NCBI GenBank assembly: GCA_945862475.1
Contig: CAMAYW010000002.1
Coordinates: 1 to 32,077 of the forward strand
From: Bacteriovorax stolpii
Lineage (GTDB): Bacteria > Bdellovibrionota > Bacteriovoracia > Bacteriovoracales > Bacteriovoracaceae
Length of the DNA: 32,077 nucleotides
Direction: 5' to 3'
Shown: in pieces, positions 24,040-32,077 of the stretch
How positions within the stretch are numbered: position 1 is the stretch's first letter
Layout of the letters: each line of letters opens with the position of its first letter
Notes under the pieces: generated by a model
Told to the model about the DNA's origin: nothing
Databases searched by the model: none
What the model saw: only the letters and a program-made list of their open reading frames with translations
Made by a program: the position numbers and the translations under genes

Positions 24040-24579
24040 AAGGTTTGAATTCTCTAAATCGTCTTCTATGATCTCACGCAAATGATCAAAGTGAACGAGA
24101 CCAGTTAGAGTGTGATTATTAATGAAAATTGTAGGTGTTTTTTTTACCCCACTCACATTAGCTTCTTGAATATATTTTTCAACAATAGTTGAAATCTTTG
24201 GATCTTCTAAATCGTAAAGGAAGGTTTTAATATCTAGTCCTACATGTCTCGCGATATTGAAAATATTTTCTGTATTTAGCTCTGCATGAGTATCCATTAA
24301 AGCCTTGTGCATATCCCAGAACCGTCCTTGAAGATGAGCAGCCTCGGCGGCCATGGAAGCTGCGAATGCGTGACGATGTCTTCTTTTATTTGGGAAGTGC
24401 CTAAAGGCAAAACAAATTTCAAATGAAAAATAACTTATGATTTTATCTAAAATGACCTGATTCTGTTTTGTGTAAGGACATTCGTAACTTCCATATTCAA
24501 CGAGACTAATCCGAGAACCAATCTTCCCTAAGAAGTGATCACTGATGGAAATCGCATTCTTTAGACTATAACCGTTCAT
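24025..24579 (-). CDS. Thioredoxin-fold DsbA/DSBA-like protein with CPYT active site
   Basis: I choose ATG 24579, which has AGGAGG just upstream; this gives 184 residues. The fold is that of the DsbA/thioredoxin-4 family: an EYGSYECPYT active-site start (C34), a helical insert (RHAFAASMAAEAAHLQGRFWDMHKAL-like, about 67-92), and the cis-Pro loop TPTIFINN. The second active-site cysteine is replaced by Thr37, so it should act as a monothiol protein, not as a dithiol oxidase. No signal peptide is seen, implying a cytoplasmic site. It overlaps the ftsH end by 14 bp with its ribosome site inside ftsH, so it is co-expressed. Confidence 0.82.
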   Translation of the reverse strand: MNGYSLKNAISISDHFLGKIGSRISLVEYGSYECPYTKQNQVILDKIISYFSFEICFAFRHFPNKRRHRHAFAASMAAEAAHLQGRFWDMHKALMDTHAELNTENIFNIARHVGLDIKTFLYDLEDPKISTIVEKYIQEANVSGVKKTPTIFINNHTLTGLVHFDHLREIIEDDLENSNLSLSL

Positions 24580-26449
24580 GATGAACCTCCTCAAAAGGTT
24601 TTCTCGCACCCTTAATTTTTTTAAAAAAGATATTTAATTCATCTTCTCCAAGTGTTTCTTTCTCGATGAGTGTTTCTGAGGCTTCGACAAGAAGATGTTT
24701 CTCTTCTTTTAAAAATTGAAAGGCTTTTTCATAAGCTTCCATGACTTCATTTTTTATATAATGATCAATCTCTCTAGCGGTTTCTTCCGAATATGTTTGC
24801 CGATTCATTGAATTTTGAATTTCTAAGAAATCATTTGATGTATCTGAAAATGTGACAAATCCTATTTCAGTAGACATCCCAAATCTCATGACCATCTCTC
24901 TTGCAATTGTTGTCGCTTTTTCAAGATCATCTGATGCTCCTGTGCTTAATTTTTTAAAAATAAGCATTTCAGAAGCTCTACCCGCGAGAAGAACTGCCAT
25001 TTTGTTTTGTAATTCTTCTTTTGTGAGAAGGTATCTATCCTCGGTAGGGTTCTGAATCGTGTATCCCATCGCGCCAATACCGTGAGGAATGATTGAGACT
25101 TTATGGATTTTATCTTCTTTGTTGAATTGAAAACCTACTAAGGCATGGCCCATTTCATGATAAGAGACAATTTCTTTTTCCATGGGACTTAAAATTTTAC
25201 TTTTCTTTTCAATACCCGCAACAATTCTTTCCATCGCTCTTGTAAAGTGATCCATTGTCACAGATGATGAATTTTCTCTTGTTGCAATCAAAGCTGCTTC
25301 ATTCACGAGATTTGCAAGATCTGCTCCTGTAAAACCTGGTGTAAGACCAGCAACTGTATCAATATCCAAATGAGGTTCAGTCTTTATTTTTTTCGAATGA
25401 ATATTAAGTATGTCTCTTCTTCCTTTTCGATCTGGTTTATCTATAACGACTTGTCTGTCGAATCGTCCGGCCCTTAACAATGCTGGATCTATCATTTCTG
25501 GTCTGTTTGTGGCAGCAAGAATGATTATGCCTCCTTGGGTATCAAAACCATCCATTTCAACAAGAAGCTGATTCAATGTCTGTTCTTTTTCATCATTGCC
25601 ACCAATGAGATTTGAATGTCTGGTTTTTCCCATGGCATCTAATTCATCAATAAATATAATACAAGGAGCCGATTTTTTTGCCTGTTCAAATAAATCTCTT
25701 ACCCTTGCTGCTCCAACACCGACAAACATTTCTACAAATTCTGCTCCATTTGTAGAGTAAAAAGGAACACCTGCTTCACCTGCAATGGCCTTCGCGATTA
25801 ACGTTTTTCCTGTGCCAGGCGGCCCTACAAGTAAAACACCTTTGGGCATCTTTCCACCGAGGCTTTTAATTCTTTCTGTATTTTTTAAAAAATCAATAAC
25901 CTCTCTTAATTCCTCTAATGCTTCATCTGCTCCCGCAACATCTTTGAATGTTATTTTGGTATCATTTTGTACGTAAATTTTTGCACGACTTTTTCCGATT
26001 GATAAAAATGACCCGCCACTGCCGCCTCCCACACTTTTGATACCCCTTCTCATGATGTAATACCAAAATCCAATAAAAATGAGAGTTGGTAGAATAAAAA
26101 GTGCAAAATTTGTAAGAAAAGAAGATGACCCTAAATTTTCATAGGGTATTCCATATTGATCTAATACGTCTGAAAATTCGCTTTCAACTTGAGTCGTTGT
26201 AAATCCTTTCTTACCATTTATTTCTTTAGTGAATTCCCCAAAAATGTCTTCTCCACGAATTTTTATATTTTTAATGTTTCCAGCCTCTAAGTGCTTTTTA
26301 AATTCGCTGAATGGAATGTTTCCCATGGATTTGCTTTCCATGCAGGCCCGTAGACCCAAAACCATGATAATGGCGAGGGCAATTTGATAAAAATAGAGGC
26401 TGAATTTTTTTTCTCGGTTCGTTTCCATGAAGAGAGCATACACTCTCAT
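24566..26449 (-). CDS. ftsH: ATP-dependent zinc metalloprotease FtsH
   Basis: This 627-residue protein has TM1 (about 18-36), a short periplasmic domain, TM2 (about 115-133) and an AAA+ domain. The AAA+ domain has Walker A GPPGTGKT (209-216), pore-loop FVG (242-244), Walker B DE (268-269) and SRH with arginine fingers (319-332). The M41 protease follows with HEMGH (431-435) and the third zinc ligand near D508. It degrades membrane and unstable cytoplasmic proteins at the inner membrane. The start may be ATG 26449 or ATG 26428; a 5-bp inverted repeat lies between them, and neither has a strong ribosome site. It is co-expressed with the overlapping thioredoxin-fold gene. Confidence 0.96.
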   Translation of the reverse strand: MRVYALFMETNREKKFSLYFYQIALAIIMVLGLRACMESKSMGNIPFSEFKKHLEAGNIKNIKIRGEDIFGEFTKEINGKKGFTTTQVESEFSDVLDQYGIPYENLGSSSFLTNFALFILPTLIFIGFWYYIMRRGIKSVGGGSGGSFLSIGKSRAKIYVQNDTKITFKDVAGADEALEELREVIDFLKNTERIKSLGGKMPKGVLLVGPPGTGKTLIAKAIAGEAGVPFYSTNGAEFVEMFVGVGAARVRDLFEQAKKSAPCIIFIDELDAMGKTRHSNLIGGNDEKEQTLNQLLVEMDGFDTQGGIIILAATNRPEMIDPALLRAGRFDRQVVIDKPDRKGRRDILNIHSKKIKTEPHLDIDTVAGLTPGFTGADLANLVNEAALIATRENSSSVTMDHFTRAMERIVAGIEKKSKILSPMEKEIVSYHEMGHALVGFQFNKEDKIHKVSIIPHGIGAMGYTIQNPTEDRYLLTKEELQNKMAVLLAGRASEMLIFKKLSTGASDDLEKATTIAREMVMRFGMSTEIGFVTFSDTSNDFLEIQNSMNRQTYSEETAREIDHYIKNEVMEAYEKAFQFLKEEKHLLVEASETLIEKETLGEDELNIFFKKIKGARKPFEEVHHERL

Positions 26450-26496
26450 AGACTGGACTGCATGGAGCTGGACATATTAACTGAATTTAAACGGTC

Positions 26497-26835
26497 TTAA
26501 GGAGTGCAGCGAAAGTCTAATATATAGTTTCTGTTCCAAACACTAAGTTCAACATAAGAGTCTTCACTGTTGAGTTTTCCAGTAGCGTAAGTTCGGGATG
26601 GCTCTTCGACATTGAGCGATTGAATTTCGATGAGATGACCCCCCTTAGATGAAACCATAAATTTGAATCCCTCAAACTCACCAATGACCTTTTCTTTATC
26701 TGTTTGTTTCAAGTTCACCTCAGTCTCCATGACTTTATCTAGGTTATGAAGTGCCGTGCACTTAAGTTTAAGGTCATCTGAGGCCATTAAATGGGAGGTG
26801 GCGAAAATAGTTGTCAGTATTAAAACGGTTTTCAT
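26497..26835 (-). CDS. Small exported protein of unknown function
   Basis: I choose ATG 26835, from which the protein begins with a clean signal peptide (MKTVLILTTIFATSHLMA, cleavage before SDD), giving 112 residues; an upstream in-frame ATG at 26850 lacks that fit. The mature part is about 94 residues, beta-rich, with a Cys near each end (CTAL and FRCTP), which may form a disulfide. It ends 47 bp before ftsH on the same strand and could be co-transcribed with it. No family recognised. Confidence 0.65.
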   Translation of the reverse strand: MKTVLILTTIFATSHLMASDDLKLKCTALHNLDKVMETEVNLKQTDKEKVIGEFEGFKFMVSSKGGHLIEIQSLNVEEPSRTYATGKLNSEDSYVELSVWNRNYILDFRCTP

Positions 26836-26970
26836 ATCTATCCAGTTCATTTTGGAGTCGTTTATTTGGCCATCATATCGTCAACAGGTGCCTCTCGGCT
26901 ACGGCCTTATTCCTGAGTGGCAAGATCGGGATCTAAGTTAAAATGGCATAGAACCGAATAGAAACAAAAT

Positions 26971-29475
26971 ATGTCCGCAAATCTTGTCGCGACCTTATTC
27001 ATGCTCTTTATTTTTCTTGGGTGTCAGCCCAAGAAAGTGGATATTTTGACTGTCAACTCTGTGAATGATCCCTCTGCTTATGACAATACTCCTTTTGCTT
27101 ATGACATAACACCACAAAATATTAATGAGGACACGGAGACTGATTGGATCTATTTAAATTACTCAGATCCAGATAATGATCAGATTACTGATTGTCATAT
27201 TTCAAACCGTCATTACCTGATAATCACTCAAAACTGTACTTGTTCAGCTGGAATTTGCAAAGTTAAGTTGAAGCCATCATCTAATTATTTTGGTCCCGTT
27301 TCTTTTGACTATTCTGTTACTGCGAATAATCTCACATCTCCTTTGGCACATGCCTCATTTACTGTACTCGCTGCTCAGGATTTTCCAGTTGCATACGATT
27401 TAAATATTTCGATGATTGAAAATAAAGCAACTGTATCAAGTAGTTATGTTTCAGAAGGGACTCTCTCAAAACCTCATCTATCAGGTTATGATCCAGATGG
27501 GGATGTGGTGACTTGTGAAGTTGTTTCGCCTCCAACAAATCACTCTTCATATCTAATTAATCCTAACTGTTCATTTAATTACACTCCTGTCGTTGATTAT
27601 GACGGACTTGATTCTTTTACTTTTAGAGTGAAAGACCCTCAAGGAAATTATTCGGCTCCTAAAACAGTTAAGATCGATATCAAAAAGTATAATGAAGCAC
27701 CCATTGCAAACGCAGCGAGTTTGACGACTTATTCAAATAAACCACTTCCTATTACGCTTACTGGATCAGACCCAAATGGAGATCAACTCATTTTCTATAT
27801 TGTAAGTCAGCCAACTAACGGAACTCTTTATGGAACCGGTGCAAACATTTTATATTCACCGAACATAAATTATTTTGGAACTGATTCATTTACATTCATG
27901 GTTTCAGATATTTTTCTGAATTCTGTACCTGTTACAGTTTCTATAAATGTGCTTAAATCAACTCTCTATCTCTCCCCAGCTGGAAGTGACATCACTGGAA
28001 TCATTAGCGATCCAACTAAACCTTTTCAAACCGCACAGGGAGCAGTGAATGCTGCCATTGCCTTTGCACCAAACTTATTTAAACCTCTGGTTATTGAAGT
28101 TTCGCCAGGTACGTATGGCAACATTCTTTTAAATACCCACTTCGGGAGCAACGTGACTTGGGTGGGTGCAACTGGTGCTACTCCACTCAATACGATTTTT
28201 GGAAATATTGTTGCTGATGGTACTAATGGAGCAGATGGCACGGCCACAGTTGGGGACTGGAATGGAAAAAATGGTACTGATGGCCGAACCATTACTTTTG
28301 AGACTGATTTTTCGATGACGTTTGGAAACGTAAATGCCAATGGTGGTAAAGGTGGCAATCATTTTCCTGATCCTATTGGCCTGACTTCATACCCAGGTAT
28401 TGGAGGAAAAGGTGGCGCCATTACTCTGAAAGGAAATTTTGGTGCTGTAAATGCCATCGGTGGAAAAGGCCATGGAAGTTCTCTCGGAGGTATTATTCAA
28501 CTCTTAGGTAATTCAAAGGCAACGTCAATTGATGCAAGTGCTGGTCAAGAGGATCTTTGTAAAGTTGCTGTCTCTTGTGTCACAGCTGTGGATTCAAGTG
28601 CAGGAGGGATCGTTTATACAGATCCGGGATCAACAGTGACTGGATCGGTGATCTCAAAAGGTGGCGCTAATAATGGAGTCGTTGCAACTCAGAGACTCGC
28701 TGGAAAGGGCGGAGATATAAGAATCTATGGAACTGTCACCGGTATCTTAGAGGCCAATGGGGGAGATACAGTGGATTCCAAGGTTGGAGCTGGTGGAACA
28801 ATAACAATTTATCCAACTGGTAATGTTAGTGGGCCATCTATTTCTGCCTTAGCTGGAACAGGAACTGGTTCGCCGCTAGGAAATCTTGGTGGGATAATTA
28901 ATGTTTTTGGTTCTGCCACACATCTTTATATTTACTCAGGTCCATACTTACAGAGCTTTGCAGGTAAAGCGAACATTTACGGTACAGTTAATAATATTTC
29001 TGGAATGGGATATGGGTCGTATTGTACCCATGGAAATGCTGCAACTGTTTATATTTTACAAACTGGGATCGTCACTGGAAATGTGAACTTAACCGGGGGA
29101 GATGGGGCCTGTACTCCATCGACGGCGGGTTTTCTTGATATCGCAGGTAAAGTTCTCAATTCAGCGATCTTAGTTGGAGCTCAAAAAGCCATAACTCATC
29201 TTTGGCCAAATGCCGGTAAAGGTGGGGAAGTTAAAGTTTATAGCACTGGAGAAGTTAACAATATATCTGTGAAAGGTGGGAGCTCAGATCCAACTACAGG
29301 TGTTCCAGGAGGCGATGGTGGTAAAGTGAGCCTGGAGATGGGAGCAAAGATTAATTCCGTCACAGTTAATGCAGGCACCACGAATGCCGCACTTGTACCA
29401 ATGTTTATCGATATAGATGGAGGAACTGGAGATACCGGTAACGGTGCTCCTGGTACTATCACTTTCATACCATGA
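26971..29475 (+). CDS. Large lipoprotein: cadherin-like modules plus Gly-rich beta-helix
   Basis: The 834-residue protein starts with a lipoprotein signal whose lipobox is FLGC (Cys18). Three tandem Ig/cadherin-like modules follow (about 38-130, 131-238, 240-330), each with DPDxD/DPNGD calcium-type motifs and a YFG/YDG-xDSFTF signature. Residues about 333-420 begin YLSPAGSD and resemble the DUF1565 start of parallel beta-helices. The remaining 400 residues are Gly/Asn/Thr-rich repeats (NGGKGG, GGKGG) typical of beta-helical surface proteins. It is probably anchored in the outer membrane and acts in adhesion or as a surface filament (inference). Its stop overlaps the next gene's ATG by 4 bp. 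Confidence 0.82.
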   Translation: MSANLVATLFMLFIFLGCQPKKVDILTVNSVNDPSAYDNTPFAYDITPQNINEDTETDWIYLNYSDPDNDQITDCHISNRHYLIITQNCTCSAGICKVKLKPSSNYFGPVSFDYSVTANNLTSPLAHASFTVLAAQDFPVAYDLNISMIENKATVSSSYVSEGTLSKPHLSGYDPDGDVVTCEVVSPPTNHSSYLINPNCSFNYTPVVDYDGLDSFTFRVKDPQGNYSAPKTVKIDIKKYNEAPIANAASLTTYSNKPLPITLTGSDPNGDQLIFYIVSQPTNGTLYGTGANILYSPNINYFGTDSFTFMVSDIFLNSVPVTVSINVLKSTLYLSPAGSDITGIISDPTKPFQTAQGAVNAAIAFAPNLFKPLVIEVSPGTYGNILLNTHFGSNVTWVGATGATPLNTIFGNIVADGTNGADGTATVGDWNGKNGTDGRTITFETDFSMTFGNVNANGGKGGNHFPDPIGLTSYPGIGGKGGAITLKGNFGAVNAIGGKGHGSSLGGIIQLLGNSKATSIDASAGQEDLCKVAVSCVTAVDSSAGGIVYTDPGSTVTGSVISKGGANNGVVATQRLAGKGGDIRIYGTVTGILEANGGDTVDSKVGAGGTITIYPTGNVSGPSISALAGTGTGSPLGNLGGIINVFGSATHLYIYSGPYLQSFAGKANIYGTVNNISGMGYGSYCTHGNAATVYILQTGIVTGNVNLTGGDGACTPSTAGFLDIAGKVLNSAILVGAQKAITHLWPNAGKGGEVKVYSTGEVNNISVKGGSSDPTTGVPGGDGGKVSLEMGAKINSVTVNAGTTNAALVPMFIDIDGGTGDTGNGAPGTITFIP

Positions 29476-30503
29476 AAAAAATCGTCATTGATAAAGCTGG
29501 TGATTATCGCCAATTAAAAATTAAGACATTTCCTGATCTCACTCCAGATGAAAATGAAATAGTCGTCGAAACAAAGGCCATTGGAATTAACTATGCAGAT
29601 ATCATTGTCCGTTGGGGTTTGTATGAATCAGCAAAACAAATGGTTGGCTGGCCCATAACACCAGGTTTTGAATTTTCTGGCGTTGTTAAAGCAGTGGGAT
29701 CAAAAGTCACAAAATTTAAAATAGGAGATAAAGTCCTCGGTGTCTCTTTGTTTAATTCATATGCAACTGAAGTAAAAGTCACAGAAGATTATCTCTATCT
29801 ACTCCCACATAAAATGTCCTTTGAAGAAGGAGCTGCTTTTCCAGCGGTTTTTTTAACTGCGTACCACGCTCTCTTTCAAATTGTTGTCGTAAGACCTGGT
29901 ATGATCGCCCTGATTCATTCGGCAGCTGGAGGAGTTGGAAGCTCCCTTGTACAGTTATGTAAAATATTTGGTATTCACTCAATAGGTGTTGTGGGTTCAT
30001 CTCACAAGGTTGATTTTGTTAAAGAGCTTGGATGTGACTTTGTTATTGATAAATCGAAAGAGGTTTTGTGGGAAAAAGTAAAATCATTTGCTCCCAATGG
30101 GGTAGACCTCGCTTATGATGCCAATGGAGTTGAAACGTTAAAAGAAAGTTATAATCATCTCGCACCATGCGGAAAATTGTTTTTTTATGGCGCTCACTCC
30201 ATGTTTCCAAAGACTGGAGGCAAAGTTAATTGGGCAAAACTCGTAAAAGACTACCTTCGAACTCCAAGTTTTAATCCCTTGAATATGTCACATCTCAATC
30301 GGAGTTTAATCACTTTTAACCTCTCATTTCTATTTGATAAAAGAGAGATTTTTAGCGAAGCTATGGAAAATCTCCTCAAATGGTACGATGAGGGGAAGTT
30401 AAAGGTTTCGGCCGTAAAAAGTTATTCTTTTAATGATGTTGCAAGTGCTCATAAAGAATTAGAGTCAGGGAAAAGTGTCGGAAAAATAATTTTAATACCA
30501 TAG
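29472..30503 (+). CDS. NAD(P)H:quinone oxidoreductase-like MDR protein
   Basis: This 343-residue protein is a zinc-free medium-chain dehydrogenase/reductase. The N-terminal GroES-like domain has GINYADIIVRWGLY and PGFEFSGVV; the Rossmann domain has SAAGGVGSSLVQL (about 148-160), where NADPH binds. The sequence fits the QOR/zeta-crystallin/VAT1 group that reduces quinones or enones in the cytoplasm. The structural- and catalytic-zinc Cys residues of alcohol dehydrogenases are absent. Its ATG is inside the lipoprotein stop (ATGA), which implies coupling to an apparently unrelated surface protein. Confidence in the family is high, in the substrate low. Confidence 0.9.
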   Translation: MKKIVIDKAGDYRQLKIKTFPDLTPDENEIVVETKAIGINYADIIVRWGLYESAKQMVGWPITPGFEFSGVVKAVGSKVTKFKIGDKVLGVSLFNSYATEVKVTEDYLYLLPHKMSFEEGAAFPAVFLTAYHALFQIVVVRPGMIALIHSAAGGVGSSLVQLCKIFGIHSIGVVGSSHKVDFVKELGCDFVIDKSKEVLWEKVKSFAPNGVDLAYDANGVETLKESYNHLAPCGKLFFYGAHSMFPKTGGKVNWAKLVKDYLRTPSFNPLNMSHLNRSLITFNLSFLFDKREIFSEAMENLLKWYDEGKLKVSAVKSYSFNDVASAHKELESGKSVGKIILIP

Positions 30504-30510
30504 GGAAGGA

Positions 30511-30723
30511 ATGAGATTAGATCCAGGAACATTAAATCTTTTCATCAAAATGATCTCAGATGAATATAAACTAAGCCAGGAAGAGTTATCTATCATTTCA
30601 TCGAGATTGATGGCAGACGAAAGAGAATTTGAAAAGGTTTGGAAAAATTACAACAATAAATCGAGAAGAATTTCCGGTGGGGTTGATCCATTTAAGTTTA
30701 TCTTAAAAGAACTTGTGAGTTAA
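30511..30723 (+). CDS. 70-residue protein of unknown function
   Basis: It starts 8 bases after the oxidoreductase stop with a good GGGAAGGA site. The product is charged and helical (LNLFIKMISDEYKLSQEELSI then a basic KKV-type region) with no signal or membrane segment. The last gene of the lipoprotein-oxidoreductase unit, it ends with a stop interlocked with the convergent propeller gene. No family recognised. Confidence 0.65.
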   Translation: MRLDPGTLNLFIKMISDEYKLSQEELSIISSRLMADEREFEKVWKNYNNKSRRISGGVDPFKFILKELVS

Positions 30724-31538
30724 AACTTCTCCACTGAGATATACAATTTAGATTCAATTGTTCTATTGTCTGAGTCCGTTACAATATAAAGGTAATCATC
30801 AACGATTGTTAGCCCCTCTGGTTTGAAATCAATTAGTAATGGATTTAATTTCTGAATGACTCCATCAAATCCCATGATTCCAAGATAAGCACCTTCAAAT
30901 TGCCCATCATGGTAAGTTGATTCAGACGCTTCACCCACTGATAAAAAGTAGATGCGGTCTTTATGTATCGTTGCATCCGTAAAACCAAGATTTATATTGT
31001 TATGAGAACCCAGATCGACAGGGGTGATTGTTGATTGATCAAGGTTATCCCTAATGAGGTCTTCAAGCTTTAAATCAATGATGGCATTAAATTTATTTGG
31101 CCCGTTTCCCCTCTGGAATAAGATAATATGATCTCCATTAATAACTGCTCCCTCTATATTTAGATCGGGGATATGCTTCGAAAGATATTGATAACTCTTT
31201 TTAAATGAAAGGGGTTTTATTTTAAAATCATCTAAATTGACCAACGCTCCTTGATCACGAGAAGAGGTAGAGCCAGATGGGATGAGTAAGAGGGAGTTTG
31301 AAAATAAAGCGAGGCATTCAAAATCGGGCTTCTCTTTTTTTCTTTTTGCAGGGTCCTCAGGCAATCTTTTTCCGCCAATTGCATGGTAAGCCGCTTTCTC
31401 AGTTAGATCTAATTGAAGAGAAATAATGCCCCTTTCATCATCTGAGACAACGTATAAGGTATTATTTGAATGCACAAGACCACTGGCAGCTGTAATAAAT
31501 GGATTCTTGAATGAAAATACTTCTTTAACTCTGATCAT
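30720..31538 (-). CDS. Probable beta-propeller protein of unknown function
   Basis: This 272-residue protein has about five repeats of a YVVSDDERG / LLLIPSGS / IILFQRGNG / IYFLSVGE / LYIVTDSDN type. Each is a hydrophobic beta-strand followed by a polar turn, typical of propeller blades. Segments such as DFECLAL and GSTSSRDQGALV recall DUF6929/DUF3616-like families, but I am not certain. No signal peptide is seen. It is the only gene of its strand here and shares a 76-bp divergent control region, containing a perfect 7-bp dyad, with the J-domain gene. Confidence 0.65.
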   Translation of the reverse strand: MIRVKEVFSFKNPFITAASGLVHSNNTLYVVSDDERGIISLQLDLTEKAAYHAIGGKRLPEDPAKRKKEKPDFECLALFSNSLLLIPSGSTSSRDQGALVNLDDFKIKPLSFKKSYQYLSKHIPDLNIEGAVINGDHIILFQRGNGPNKFNAIIDLKLEDLIRDNLDQSTITPVDLGSHNNINLGFTDATIHKDRIYFLSVGEASESTYHDGQFEGAYLGIMGFDGVIQKLNPLLIDFKPEGLTIVDDYLYIVTDSDNRTIESKLYISVEKF

Positions 31539-31560
31539 AAAATCAACATTCCCCTTAAAA

Positions 31561-31583
31561 AGCTGTCAATAAACTAGACAGCT
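31561..31583. promoter_or_regulatory. Perfect 7-bp dyad between divergent genes
   Basis: AGCTGTC (31561-31567) and GACAGCT (31577-31583) are inverted copies around a 9-base spacer, centred about 34 bases from the propeller start and 43 from the J-protein start. The arrangement suits an operator for a dimeric regulator. Confidence 0.4.
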
Positions 31584-31614
31584 AATCACTTAACACTTTT
31601 TACCGATAGGGAGC

Positions 31615-32077
31615 ATGATGGATCCAGTAAATTATTATATCACAACTATAACCACTGCTTTTAAAAACATTGCACCCGTTTTAATTTTTCTAGTTGGCGG
31701 ATATTTCATTTTTATCAAAATGCCCTTCCTTTTTTTAAAGAAGAGTATGAGTGACCAAAAGAAAAAGTTCGAAGATCCAAAAGATGATAAATCAGAGGAA
31801 TACACTCTTGAGCACTACAAAGAATTTCAAAAGACACTTAAACTCATGAATCATCAATCAAAGTCTGAAAAATCAATACCTGATGATTCAAAAAAAGAAA
31901 CAAAGAAAGATTCAAAAAAAATAAATCCACAAGTGGAACCTACTCCGGAAGAGATGTTTAATTTCAAAGTGGGAGAAAGTATTACTCAAAAAGAACTTAA
32001 AAAAAGATACTTTGAGCTTTTAAAGCAAAATCACCCTGATCGAGTAGCTTCTATGGGCCAGGACTTTAAGAAATTAG
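31615..32077 (+). CDS. Membrane-anchored J-domain protein (C-terminus cut by window)
   Basis: At least 154 residues are seen. A TM segment (about 19-42) is followed by a long charged Lys/Asp/Ser linker (about 45-115), and a J domain then begins (ITQKELKKRYFELLKQ) with the diagnostic HPD motif at 140-142. The HPD stimulates DnaK ATPase. A TM-linked J domain recalls DjlA-type proteins, but here the J domain is near the available C-terminus after a disordered linker, with no TerB domain visible. It probably recruits DnaK to the inner membrane. An AGGGAG site precedes the tandem ATGs at 31615 and 31618. Confidence 0.82.
   Translation, partial: MMDPVNYYITTITTAFKNIAPVLIFLVGGYFIFIKMPFLFLKKSMSDQKKKFEDPKDDKSEEYTLEHYKEFQKTLKLMNHQSKSEKSIPDDSKKETKKDSKKINPQVEPTPEEMFNFKVGESITQKELKKRYFELLKQNHPDRVASMGQDFKKL

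Noticed and set aside
28026..28362. Minus-strand open frames inside the lipoprotein gene
   Set aside because: They mirror the Gly/Thr-rich repeats and are Pro/Ser-rich with no ribosome sites.
1..32077. CRISPR arrays, tRNA or rRNA genes, IS elements and phage genes
   Set aside because: I looked for regularly spaced repeats, tRNA-like T-arm sequences, transposase or integrase motifs and phage structural genes and saw none.

Overview
The window looks like chromosome from an AT-rich Gram-negative bacterium. It encodes an outer-membrane MipA/OmpV-type protein, a lipoprotein with a lipobox, Sec signal peptides and FtsH. Two SWIB/MDM2-domain proteins, one with a histone-H1-like Lys/Ala tail, together with the low GC, make a Bdellovibrionota member (Bacteriovorax/Peredibacter/Halobacteriovorax type) my best guess. 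That assignment is inference only; no rRNA or other decisive marker is present. I found no phage, IS element, CRISPR array, tRNA or rRNA.

Layout. 1-1754 (-): a truncated exported protein behind an AarF/UbiB-type kinase-like gene. 1875-14206: an envelope and ion-homeostasis stretch. It holds cardiolipin synthase, a tandem universal stress protein divergent from a P-type cation ATPase, a periplasmic rhodanese coupled to a YeiH-type exporter, an adaptor/permease/ATPase ABC operon (DevBCA-like order), a two-TM K+ channel, an MgtC/DUF4010 membrane protein, small DUF2267 and DUF2905 proteins, and the MipA/OmpV protein. 14216-19361: small ORFs, then two SWIB genes that flank an exported protein, an 8-Cys zinc protein coupled to serA, and a glutaminase. 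Both SWIB genes end in clear rho-independent terminators, the only two I could find.

19520-22605 (+) is the most unusual block. Three tightly packed genes encode a membrane-anchored AAA+ ATPase lacking the aromatic pore loop, a membrane-anchored beta-helix protein, and a soluble ClpB-D2-like AAA+ ATPase that has the GYVG pore loop. I read this as a possible two-component, membrane-linked Clp-type remodelling machine with an extracytoplasmic partner; its function is unknown. Beyond it lie a His/Asp-rich membrane protein, an unknown soluble protein, ftsH overlapping a CPYT thioredoxin-fold gene, a small exported protein, a large lipoprotein adhesin-like gene (cadherin-like modules plus Gly-rich beta-helix) overlapping a quinone oxidoreductase, a 70-aa protein, a probable beta-propeller, and a truncated membrane-anchored J-domain protein.

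The genome is very compact. Of eight convergent gene pairs, seven abut or overlap at their stops and one is 8 bp apart. Two genes (the truncated one at the left edge and the first AAA+ gene) have a -10-like box placed so that the mRNA would be leaderless.
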